DNA of 53,337 nt from Diplocarpon mali (Eukaryota > Ascomycota > Leotiomycetes > Helotiales > Drepanopezizaceae). Location of the stretch: the NCBI GenBank assembly GCA_024741835.1, contig JAENRP010000022.1, positions 139,776 to 193,112 of the forward strand, read 5' to 3'. Under the pieces are notes generated by a model, which did not search any database, was not told where the DNA came from, and worked only from the letters and a program-made list of their open reading frames with translations. Of the stretch, positions 11,119 through 21,261 are shown piece after piece; position 1 is the stretch's first letter, and each line of letters opens with the position of its first letter. The translations under genes were made by a program, and so were the position numbers.

Positions 11119-13719
11119 TCATAGACCTGCGAGAACGCTTTGGATCCCTACAGTCCCGGAATCATCTCGCTTCAATATGAATTGTTTGAAATCAGGCTTC
11201 TGTAACTTCTTTCCAGCTCCGCCGGGTACAAAGTTACGCGATCTCTCACGTAGAGCCTCGGGGCCAATGATGAATAGATTGCCAATCTCGCTCAGCACCT
11301 CTATACCTTCTTCCGCCTCCTTGGTCAGAGGCCACTCTTTCAGTGTCGATACATATTTCGATGCGTCTTTTGTGACCATCAGCGCTCCCGTGGCGTTGAC
11401 ATTGAACTTCTTGAAGTGCTCGAACAGTAAGTTTCGAACGTCCAGTGCAAGCTCGCAGCTAAACACTTCCAGGTTTTGACCGTCAATAGCTTGAGCAGAC
11501 AACGTGGCTACCCGGTTCAGGAAATTGCAGATCGACAAACAAGTTGCTGATTGCAGCATCTCCAAGTAACGTCCTCCGTCGAGATCACTGTCCTTTGGTC
11601 GGAAGTCCAACTTCTTCTGTGATGCCAGTAGTTTCGTGACCCAGTTCACAACTACTGTAATAGTACTTCGGATGATACTATTCGTCTTTGACTCGATTCT
11701 CTCCACTCCAGTTTTCGTCTGTACCTCCATCCCGCGTCGAACCGTAGTATTGGATTCGGCAAGTCGGATGAGAACCGTGTTGATGAACCGCGACATGATA
11801 TTGGTAATAGTGATAGCAGGCTGTAAAGAAGGAAGATAGGCAAGATCTGGTTCTACCTTGGTTGATTCCTGCGCTGCAGCTTGGTCTGCTGCAGCATCGA
11901 GGGCGGTTTCAATGTAGATTTGTCCCATGCCCGTAAGTAAAAGGTTGAGCAGGGCCAAAACATCCTTGGGAATATCACTGCCGCTTCCAAGTTCTAGAGT
12001 CCTTCGGACACCTTCAGCCAACCATTTTAGCATTCTCTTTGCATTGGGAATGCTCAATACCCCATCCTCGTCTGTGACTTCGATTTCGTTCTTGTTCTTG
12101 TCTGTGTCTCGGAGACCAGCAACTCTCAACATCATTGCTTTCTGCGTTGGTGTCATGTCTGAGGACTCAAGACGATTGATGTAGCTATCCTTAGCTGAGG
12201 AAAGGAGCTGGGTACCCTGCTGGGCAAGCGAGGCCATGAAACCTGTAGGAGCCTTCTTCCGCCTTGAGTGATAGATCGTGTACTTGAAAAGCAATGACGA
12301 ATAAAGTTCCTCTAGATTTTTGCGCTCTCTCTCTATGTAAGAGTTACCGACAAGATATGGGACGAAAAGTTCGTCCAGCTGTTGATCAAGACTCAGTGCA
12401 GTCTGGGAAGAACATGCATCGGGGTGCTCTGTCAAGCCATGTGCTTTCAGGTCTTCGATTAAATTGTTGATATAGCTCCGTGAAGCATGTAAGGACCGCA
12501 GAAACGCCAACGAAGATATGGTATCCGCCTTTTCCAGAACCATCTCGAGACGTTGCTGGATCGACTGCTGAAATATTCTCTGGATGAACTTTGTCAAAAC
12601 CACTTCGTAGTAAGGAAATGCCCGCTTGATAATGAAAGACTCATCCTGCATAACAATCCTAATCTCATCAATTAACGACTGGAGACTTGGTTCTACTCCT
12701 GGAGGGTCCGAATCGGGATCCGCAAGCTTCTCCCAAGTCTCATTATCCGTTGTTAATTCGTCGGTTATCAGCTGACTCCGATCTATGAAGAACTGATGCT
12801 GGTTGACGAAAAGCGCAACGACGCTCGAACCACCGTTGAAATCGTGCAGAACTTTGGCACATTCCAGCATATCATCAAAGTTCTGTCTCCGGTAGCTTTC
12901 GTCGAATTGCTTCAACAAATCCTTCTCCAGAGTTTCGGAGAACTTCTCTATTATTTCCCGCGTGTTGTGACCCCTATATTCGAGAAACCCATTTGAAACC
13001 CCATTGGTCTTTTTGAACCCGTTAGTTTGCGCCCATGAAGCTGGATCGAGTCTCTGGCTCATCCTCATGAGCTGCCTCGCAATGACTGCCGATCGCACCT
13101 TATTCTCACCACTGCCTTGCCTTCGGATCATGTCCTCTAGCGATGTGATCTGACCATTTTGGCTGACTTCCAGCCAGCACTGTATCAAGAAACTTGCGTC
13201 CAGCGCTCGCCGCCTCTGTTTATCTAGCTCCTCGAGTCTCTCCCCAATTTGAACGGCCACATTACCACCTCTATCGTTCCCGTTGGCAGCATGAGATCCG
13301 TTGAGGGACGAGTCGAGCGTTTCGAATGAGTCTATCGACTGGTCTAACTTTCTCCCTAGTGTCTCCAGGGTCTGGTCATGTTGTATCTCGGCGCGCCGTA
13401 CGGATTTCAAGAGATCGGCCTCTTTCTCTCCAAGCTCATCTGAGAGACTCGCCAACTGCGACAAAGCATCTACCTTGTTAGCATATTTTCCTGGCAGCGA
13501 GTATTAGGCCTCACCTTCGAATGTCCGAATTAATGGTTTGGAGTCAAACGCTTGCTGTGCAGGTAAAGATTTTCGGTTCACAGGTGCCGCACTCTCCGCA
13601 AGCTCTTCGATGAAATCCCTCACAATAAAATCCTTGTTGGAGAAGTTCTCCAGCGTGAAGCTGGGACCTTTAGTAAATATAGACCTTGAGCTGCCCCCAA
13701 TACTGTTTGAAGAAGACAT
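11119..13719 (-). CDS. sec10: Exocyst complex subunit Sec10
   Basis: Subunit of the exocyst, which tethers secretory vesicles to the plasma membrane at sites of polarised growth such as hyphal tips. Exon 1 is 13719-13515, exon 2 is 13469-11119, separated by a 45-nt intron; 851 residues, within the fungal Sec10 range. The N-terminus has FTLENFSNKDFIVRDFIEEL and the junction reads LIRTFE-DALSQLASL. Heptad-rich sequence follows (residues about 75-130), then the alpha-helical Sec10 body with LEDMIRRQGSGENKVRSAV and RQLMRMSQRLD, ending in DFKQFILKRDDSG and IQSVLAGL. The acceptor was placed so that FE-DALSQ is continuous; a nearby earlier AG would give another frame. It lies downstream of the AlkB-like gene on the same strand. 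Confidence 0.93.
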
Positions 13720-14233
13720 TGGTATTTCTAGGGAGTCAAACTATGGTCCATATGCGACATCGGGATCCGCAATACCCCAATGCTCATTCGATTTATTCAA
13801 CTGGGCGAAGCGGTAATTTTGCGAGTGTTCTCTTGGAGTTGTGTCGGGGCATGCTTGCGACGTGACGTCGCTTCGCAACTGGCCCTGCTCAGCCTTCCCG
13901 CAGGTCGCCGCCTTTGCCCAAACCTAGAAGTCTCCTCAGCCTTCACACGCTACAAGTCCGGGTATGCAACTGCACGACGCGTGCAATTTGTGATAAATAC
14001 ATCCTGCTATGTTTCTATATCACCCCCTTCGAATTGAAGAAGCTAATATTTCGATAAGGCGGTCTGATTAGAGAAGGACAGGGGCTATCTACTTGCAATC
14101 CTCGAAGATGCCTTGCCAGATCCTGTTAGGATTATCTCAAATTCAAGCAGAGAAATGGAGAGCCACATATTCTAGCCATTCTTACGTCGCTATTAAACAT
14201 TCTTTCCCAACAGACCTATTGCGCATGGTTCAT
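13720..14233. other. Region between AlkB-like gene 3' end and sec10 start
   Basis: A 514-bp spacer that should contain the sec10 promoter and the end of the AlkB-like transcript. No gene seen. Confidence 0.55.
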
Positions 14234-15387
14234 TCAAGCCTTCCATGGCCGCATCTCCATTGAGTTATTGTCCCATTTGTACACGATACCCGTTCCTATG
14301 TTGTAACTGTTGTAATTCTCCGTTCCTGATCGATTCATTGCCCTTCTAAATGTTATATTTATTCTCCCTCCATCATCTGCATTCTTTCCTGTCCTCTTCG
14401 GGATGGAATGTAGCCAGTCTGTCATCGAGGTCAGGAATGGCTCTCAAAATCTTCCAAGAGCCGTAATCGGGATCCCTTACTTGATTGTGTTTTGCCTTTC
14501 ATCAGAATCATATCTCCACTTGCCAATGGTAACTTGATGGGCTTCGTCTCGGAGAGCAGCGGTGCATTGTCATTCGGCGCTACAGGCTTATGTTTCATGA
14601 GAAAGTCTCTTTTGGCACCAAAAGAGAACGAGGCAATGGCGGGCAGTTCCCCGAGAAACTTCTCGTCGTCAGAATGATACGATATACTGTCTGATCCGGA
14701 GGCGTAGTAGTTGACCAGACAGAAGTTGAATTTGCATCCTGTTGCAGCTTCAGTGGAGAGCCGAAGGTCATTCAAGCATTTTGGGATTGGCCGCGGTGGA
14801 TATTTAGCGTAACACCGATCTCTCGAACATGGCTGCCCGCTTTGGGCGTCGACCACCTGGCCGTCGTCGTCGAACCTTGATGTCTCGTCGAGACCGAAGA
14901 CTGTAGTGTATCTGGCCCTGTTACTGGAGAACATTAGATGTTTAACAGCTGACACACCTCGGTGTCTTGATCTCGGTCTCCATCCCTCCACGTCTGATCT
15001 TGTACTGGACTCTATAGAATGGTAATTGGGACCGAAGAAATTGGAATATCTGTTTCTCGAGGTACTTTGGTGCGTAAGGCTGAAAGTAGAGGAGGTCAAG
15101 ATCCGGTTGGTCGTTGATCGGTTTGCCGATGGCTGAAGGAAAAGAAGACATCCCTGTCAAGATTGTTCCTTGGAAACATGGAATCGGAAATGGATACGTG
15201 GGATGATGTGAAAATTCAACCTTCTCCCATTAGACCTGTTCGATATATAGTTCCCTCTGCGGCTACTTGCCACTTCTACGTCTACAGGAGGGTTTGTAGC
15301 TTGACTTTCATCTTCTGAGGCCTTCAACTTCTTCTGAGGGGGTTTGAAAAACTCGGTAAGCGTACGTTTCTTCATAGATTCGGCCAT
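14234..15387 (-). CDS. AlkB-like 2-oxoglutarate/Fe(II) dioxygenase (ALKBH2/3 type)
   Basis: Probable oxidative demethylase of alkylated DNA or RNA bases. Later exons are 15220-14958, 14917-14481 and 14418-14234. The first exon begins at 15387 and ends in phase 0 somewhere around 15286-15274; its donor is weak and I could not fix it, so the length is about 330 residues. The core shows the iron ligands His-x-Asp in YHSDDEKFLG, the distal His in WLHSIPKR, and the 2-oxoglutarate RxNxTFR motif in RINITFRRAM. KTPRARYTTVFG precedes the core, as in eukaryotic ALKBH2/3. The last exon was found by splicing KGKTQS to NWLHSIPKR; reading through the donor would lose the distal His and Arg. The N-terminus KKRTLTEFFKP resembles a PCNA-interacting box. 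The gene is divergent from trm5. Confidence 0.88.
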
Positions 15388-15654
15388 GATGGATTGGTGG
15401 AATGTTTCGAAGAGCGTCTCAAAAAGATGCAGCCTCGCCTATGACATCACGAGATGCCGTTATTGCAAGGCTCGCACTAAGACCCCACAGCCTTGTCAAA
15501 AATCGGGAAGGTTTTTGATCAGATAATGTCTACAAGCAACACTGGATCGCCATGAAGCCATGGAGGTCCGTACGATTCTTTGTCTTACTGGACTGTTGAG
15601 TTACGACTAACGAGATGTTAATAGGTCGTAGAATCGACAGCCTCTCTCGAAGCC
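15388..15654. promoter_or_regulatory. Shared upstream region of AlkB-like gene and trm5
   Basis: A 267-bp divergent spacer holding both promoters. A possible small upstream exon (ATGGAG at about 15560, donor GTCCGT, acceptor TTAATAG before 15625) would add about a dozen codons to trm5 in frame, but this is weak. Confidence 0.45.
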
Positions 15655-17391
15655 ATGTGCCTCTTCCGTCCCCCTATCGTCCGCTCCGCGGGCGCAGCTC
15701 TCGATCGCGCGCTCTTCTCCAAGACTATACCGATGGCTGCAGCCCGAGTCTCGAATATCAAAAACTTGTCTCGTTATCGGCAGAAATTCGAGAAGAGCCG
15801 CGAACTGATGCAGCTCGAGCGGGTCATGAATGTGCAGCGCGATCCCGACCCGGCTTTGGCGGAGAAGGGAGGGAAGTGTTTACTTCTGAGACCAGGTATT
15901 AAGCCTGGAGGTAAGATTTAGCCAGAAGATTGTATCTCGGATGATTATTGATCTGGCCAGATCCTAGTACTTGGAGTGCCGATTTACAGGAAGCCGTCAA
16001 GGAGGAGGATGTCGGAATCATTTCTTATGATTTGAAGCTGGACTACAGCTATTGGACATATCGTACGTATGTTAGATGGCTTTGGCGGCGACTAGATGGT
16101 TTCTGACATGGGAAGACGATGTTATGACCTCTTTACTACCCGAGGATGCTCAGGGAGAGATCCCCGTTGGGTTCGCCATAGTTGGACACGTCGGTACGAA
16201 CCTTTCCCCCCCGCTTGCGAGCAGCAAGGACTGACCGAATCCAGCGCATTTGAATCTCCGAGACGAGTATCTCCCATACAAGAAGGTCATTGCCGAAGTA
16301 CTCATCGACAAAAACCCGCAAATCCGCACCGTGATCAACAAAGTGGACGACGTAGGCACCCACTCCCACTACAGGACTTTCGGCTACGAGGTCCTCGCAG
16401 GACCAGACGATATGAAGGTTGAGTTGAGCGAGGGCGATTGCGTGTTCAAATTCGACTACTCGAAAGTCTATTGGAACAGTCGGCTCCAGACTGAGCACAA
16501 GAGACTCGTGGATTCGTTCCAGCCGGGGGAGGTTGTGTGCGATGTCATGGCTGGTGTTGGGCCGTTTGCGATTCCGGCCGGAAAGAAAGGGGTTTTCGTC
16601 TGGGCGAATGATCTCAACCCGGAGAGTTACGCGAGCCTGAAGGAGGCGGTTCGGAAGAACAAGGTCAGCCCACCGTTCCTCGAGATTTACACCTTTTTCA
16701 CTATTACAAGATGATTACACCTGTCACGACGGTCAACATGGCCACAGGTTGGCATTGATGTTACTGTCTGTGATGAAGCGCTATCGTTTTATGGGAAAAA
16801 AGACGACCCCTCACCTCCGCTACTAATCACGTTTCCAACCGACTAACACCGCCCAAGGTCCAAGACTTCGTCCGCCCCTTTTGCGAAGACGGCCACTCCT
16901 TTATTCAACATGCTGCCGACGACCTTCTCACTCTGGCCGCGACTTCGCAAAACCGCATCAGTCTCCCGGCCAAAGTGCCTCGCCGCTCGCGCACTGCGCC
17001 CCTCGTGCCGCCACCCTCCCCGACCATCCTCACCATCCCGCCCACCATTCAGCACTTCGTGATGAACCTGCCGGCAACGGCCATCTCCTTCCTCGGGTCC
17101 TTCAACGGCCTGTACCGCGGGCACGAGTCGCTCTTCACCCCTCTCACGACAACCGAGCTGCCGCTGGTGCACGTGCACTGCTTCTCTACGAAGAGCGAGG
17201 ACCACGTCCGCGAGACGAAGGAGATCTGCGAGAGGATCAGCGAGGCGCTGGGGTGGGAGGTCAGGCCGGGGGATGACGAGCTGACCGTGTTTGAGGTGAG
17301 GGACGTGGCGCCGAAGAAGAGGATGTTCTGTGCGAGCTTTAGGTTGCCGCGGGAGGTGGCTTTTAGGGAGAGGAAGCCGTTGGCCGCATAG
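15655..17391 (+). CDS. trm5: tRNA (guanine-37 N1)-methyltransferase Trm5
   Basis: Methylates G37 next to the anticodon of several tRNAs using S-adenosylmethionine, preventing +1 frameshifting. Exons 15655-15910, 15961-16062, 16116-16193, 16245-16663 and 16858-17391 give 462 residues. The N-terminal domain contains [20 protein letters not shown]; the D1/D2 region has [19 protein letters not shown] and TRFGYEV-like FRTFGYEV context; the class I methyltransferase core has [17 protein letters not shown] (from about residue 245) followed by ANDLNPESY, and later [14 protein letters not shown] with the Asn-Leu-Pro motif of the family. The fourth intron is 194 nt and has a clear GACTAAC branch site. 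The first ATG gives a basic, mitochondrial-like N-terminus; an internal ATG at 15733 could serve a cytosolic form. Confidence 0.94.
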
Positions 17392-17530
17392 GTGAGGGGG
17401 CGGAGGCTGGGTTGAGTCCCAGGCGAGAAGCCGGTCGGGTACTCGTGGTGGTTGAGGGGCAGAGGCTGGGGTTTAGGAGCAGGTTACTGCTATGTACGGT
17501 TGGTGGCGAGTAGCATGTAGGCAGGCGTAC

Positions 17531-17650
17531 ATCTATATGTTGATATGTTGATATGTTGATATATGTATGTATGTATGTATGCATGTATGCATGTATATGT
17601 ATGTGTGCATATATATGTATGCATATATATGTATATGCATATATATACAC
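17531..17650. repeat. ATGT/ATAT microsatellite
   Basis: Begins with three copies of TGATATGT, runs through ATGT tetramers, then alternating ATGC and ATAT units. It sits 140 bp downstream of the trm5 stop and is markedly AT-rich against a GC-rich background. Confidence 0.9.
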
Positions 17651-18199
17651 GTGCAAGAGATGTAAGCGCTAGGCACCCGAGACGACGCGGCGGGTTTGCG
17701 TCGCGGTCGGGACATGTGACCTCGCCAACAGACGGAGAGACAAGAAACGGATGGGGACCCCCTTCTCCGGTGCCGCGTTCGCTCTCTGACATGTCGAGAA
17801 CGGACACCATCCCCCTCGCTCTCTCTCTTCCCGACGCGACGCCCCGAGTCGGGCCGAGGCCGAGCAGGGGAGGGGCACGTGGAACGACGTCACGTGCAGA
17901 CAAGCGGCGCCCCGATGTCCCCCCGTCCGGAAGAGGACCTGCGGGTGCTACGGACACCGTGCAGAGCTATGCGCGCGCGTGCGTTGGCGTCGCTCGGCTG
18001 GCGTCTGCCGGTGGAGGTGTCGCGCCGAGGTTGGCGACTCGGGGGGGGCGCAGCCAGAGGCGCGGTGGGCCGGGTGAGTGAGGCCGCGTCGGTTCGCGGC
18101 GGCCTGCTCGGCCTGTGTGGTGTGGGTGTGGCGTCGGTATATACGGGTGCGTGGTCCGCGAGATGGATTTCAGCCGGGTCAAGCCCGCACTGGGATTGT

Positions 18200-18298
18200 T
18201 GCCTGCCTTGTGTCTGTCTTTTATCTGCCTTATGCCTGCCTTGTGTCTGCCTCATATCTGCCATACGCCTGCCTTATACCTGCCATATGTCTGCCTGA
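18200..18298. repeat. Imperfect CTGCCTTATG decamer repeat
   Basis: About ten diverged copies of a 10-bp unit (CTGCCTTATG, CTGCCTTGTG, CTGCCATACG and similar). Opposite-strand frames read as a repetitive Gln/Arg/Lys peptide; not a gene. Confidence 0.85.
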
Positions 18299-18395
18299 AT
18301 TACAGCTACCCTACCTTGGTGCTGCTCTCCGTGTGGTGCCTCAGGCCGCAGCACTTTATCCCTGCGTCGCACACGGCGAAAAGCGGAAGGGGGAG

Positions 18396-18430
18396 AGCGG
18401 GAGAGTTCTCCCGTTCTCCCGTTCTCCCGC
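18396..18430. repeat. CCCGTTCT octamer repeat with inverted arm
   Basis: Three copies of TTCTCCCG preceded by GAGCGGGAGA, its approximate reverse complement, so the DNA or transcript could fold into a short hairpin. Confidence 0.65.
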
Positions 18431-18517
18431 CATCGCCCCGTCGGTGGTGACACGCGCCGGCAGGGGTGAGCGCTGCGCTCCCGGACGGGCAGGGCGGCCG
18501 TGCCGACGGTGAGTTTC

Positions 18518-19338
18518 ATTGGCTCGGGAGGGCGGGGCGCCCGGCCAATCAGCATCCTCCTACATGAGACGAGGCGTGACTTGGCTTGGTACTCGGGGTG
18601 TTCCGAGGTTTGACCGCTCCTCCCCGCTGCCCGTCCCCGTCCGGCGCCTCACTCCTCTCGAGGGCCTCGCATCGGTTCCGGACGCGGGCCTTCCGGTGAC
18701 CACAGCCAGCCCCTCGTGCAACAGCGGCAGCTCTCTTGGCCTGCGAAGTCACATGGGGCTCCAGGGCAGTATCTTGTTTTTCTGCGGATCGGTGTTCGAG
18801 ATGGCGGAGAGCAGTGTGGAAGCTTCCAACGTAAGGAGAGGAGGGGGGCGGAGGGCTGGTCGGACAGCAGGACGAGTTGGATCGCTGATTGCGATGAGGC
18901 TCCACCAGATGGCGAGAGCCCGTGGCCCTGAGAGAGAGACACCGACTGTTTGGACGCCCGAGGCACGATGGAGCTCACGTGCGACACCCCGCGTCGCCGT
19001 CGATGCCTGATTCGGCGACCGGACGGTCTACGGCCGGCGGGGCTGACCCGTCCGGCCAGCCGCGCAGATTTCCGCCTCTCTGCCCGAGATCCAGGCTCCG
19101 CTTCCGCGGTCGGGGCGGCGCCGCTGCCACCCAATCAGGAGGCGGGGCGGCCGCACACCCCCGTGGCACGGGCGGCGAATCAGACCGCCGTAGAGAAAAA
19201 GCATATCGCGATCCGCTGCGACTCCACCGCCGCTCCGACGGCCGGGGCCATCGGCTTACTCACCGGCGCCACTAGCCAGCGCGGCCAATAAGTTTCCTTT
19301 CTCCTCTGCTCCAACCGCCAACCCTCCTTCTCGCCAAT
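18518..19338. promoter_or_regulatory. Cluster of CCAAT boxes upstream of hapB
   Basis: CCAAT pentamers at 18518-18522 (minus strand), 18545-18549, 19131-19135, 19285-19289 and 19334-19338; additional single ones at 19814-19818, 20593-20597 and 20895-20899. Several extend to CCAATCA, the form preferred by the fungal CCAAT-binding complex. The first two are inverted and flank a GGGCGGGGCGCCC block. The downstream gene encodes a subunit of that same complex. Function is inferred from the motif and position only; they lie 2-2.7 kb upstream of the start codon. Confidence 0.5.
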
Positions 19339-20107
19339 CATCACCCTCATCCTCACCCTCACGCTCCAGGGCAAAGCCATTCAATCCTATCAACGGTCGC
19401 CCTTCCGTTACATAACCTTTACCTTTGCGACTCACGTTACCGACAACAGAACGCTCGATTCCCCTCCAGCTGGGAGAGGCGCCTGCGGATCCAGAGCGGC
19501 TATCGATCGCGCCCACATCCGACCGCACCCGAAACCCTTCGGACCCAGCATTCAGCACGCAATCCGTCTCCTCCACCAGCTACCTCGAAGGGAGGAAACC
19601 CACCATCAACCACAAAGAAATAAAGAACCCGGGCAAAACACTGTTTACCATCAATCCACACCCCTTCCGCACCGCACCCTAGGAGCCTCACACCACTTGG
19701 CTGGACCCAGCGCTGCTCTACAGTCGTCTATCCCCCCGCCAGAGCCCCAAGGATCCCATTTGCGCGTATCTGAGCTTGTCGTCGCCGTCGCCGTTAAATA
19801 CCCCGACTCACAGCCAATCCCGTCTGCTCCCGAGCCAGACACCGATATCCCGCTCGAATTCAATTCACCTCGCCTCACCTCACCACCGGCGCCCCATCAA
19901 CCTCGCCAAACCCCCTCTGCGCGACCACATTGGCCCTCGCCGCCATCAGGTGATCGCACGTCGCTGCGGTCGGGATCCCGGGGGTTGTCGTGATTCAGAG
20001 AGCAACCCACCCATCACTGGATATCCGGTCGGTGTCGCGTATCCGAGGTACGTTGCTACCAAGCAGTTCGACGTCGGAAGCTGGACGGCGCCGGAGTCGC
20101 TCCCGTC

Positions 20108-20191
20108 CGCGGGGGATCGGACCGGCTCGAACCCGATGTGATATTCGGTTGGAAACGAACGCACTCGAACTGAGCTAACCTAGTTTCCCCC
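20108..20191 (-). other. tRNA-like sequence with A-box and B-box matches
   Basis: Read on the minus strand, TTAGCTCAGTTCGAG resembles a polymerase III A box and D-arm, and GGGTTCGAGCC resembles a B box and T-loop at a plausible distance; a TTCG/CGAA pair between them could be an anticodon stem, and the ends share GGGGGA/TCCCCC complementarity. The D-loop is too short, the anticodon loop has eight bases and the T-stem pairs poorly. It is more likely a tRNA relic or coincidence than a working tRNA. Confidence 0.2.
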
Positions 20192-21261
20192 AGGTGCTTT
20201 TGCGCTGCTTTTTGATCTCGCGCGGCCGGACGGATCGCGTGGCCTACGCTGTCGCCGCGTTCCGGAGAGCGAGTTGACGAGCAGGCCTGTCCCGCGCATC
20301 GCAAACTCTCTCTAGATCCTCGTTCCCCCATCGCCCCAAGGCACGGTCCCGGGAGGTCGCGCGCTGCGTCACGTCGCAGAGCCCTCGACAACATCTGCAC
20401 AGCACACGACCAGCGTGCATCCCCTTTAGGATTACTCCCAGTCTCCTCCCGCTCCCATCGACAGGAATAGTCTGTCGCGCGTGAAGCTGATTGACGAGGT
20501 AAGCCTCTTTTCTGCTTTCCGTTATGCATGGCCAACGCATCACACTGGCCCCAAGGTGAAATCCACCTCCCACCCCAATCTCATCCACATTTCCAATCGC
20601 TGTCCATGTTCGTTCCCCCCCCCGCAGCCCCAAAATTTCACCTAATTTTTGTGGTTGGATAGTCCCTCGAAACCCCCGATCGCACGGGGGAGGCCGCTTC
20701 GTACTGCAGCGGCTCATGAAATTTAGGCCCGGCCCACAAAGCGCGCTCCCTTCATCAGTTTCACCCAAATCGCCTCAAAGCGCAGACACCTGCCTCGTCA
20801 GCTCACGTGGAAGCGCAGACAGAGCCTGATAAGCCAGCCTCACCAGCACCCCTCGAAGGCCCCGGCTACATCAGCTTGCATATGCTGTGCAGCGCCAATT
20901 GCGGTGTACACCTACCCTACCTCCCACCCTACCCCATCGCCTGCCAGCACACCCGCGCATATCGGATGGACGAGAAGGCTTCCACTAGCTGAGCACATCG
21001 ACCCAACAGTCTCCGACGACATTTGCCAGCGCGTCCGCACAACTGGCGCAACTCGAGAACACAACCTCAGAGCTCGATACCGAAGCTGATGACCCTGACG
21101 GCACGCCAACCCCCTTGATATAGACCTGCGCCTACCGCACCAACGCGACCCCCTGCGCTGTCAACTGCGACACGGACGCTTACACGCGTCGCACGCCCGC
21201 GAAACACCATACTCTGGAAGCCTCTACCTCCTGGAGACAGATCCAGGACCCATCAACCATC

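Larger units (their letters stand above)
17392..21261. other. Long GC-rich region upstream of hapB
   Basis: No convincing gene in almost 3.9 kb. It holds an AT-rich microsatellite, an imperfect decamer repeat, a set of CCAAT boxes and a tRNA-like stretch, each listed separately. From about 19 kb on it is probably promoter and a long 5' leader of hapB; a GAGGTAAGC at 20496-20504 could be the donor of a leader intron, but I could not fix an acceptor. The other open frames here have no family resemblance and strong compositional bias. Confidence 0.5.

Noticed and set aside
17563..18081. A 172-codon plus-strand frame across the AT microsatellite
   Set aside because: Its first part is repeat-encoded (Met-Tyr-Val-Cys); the rest is GC-biased with no homology.
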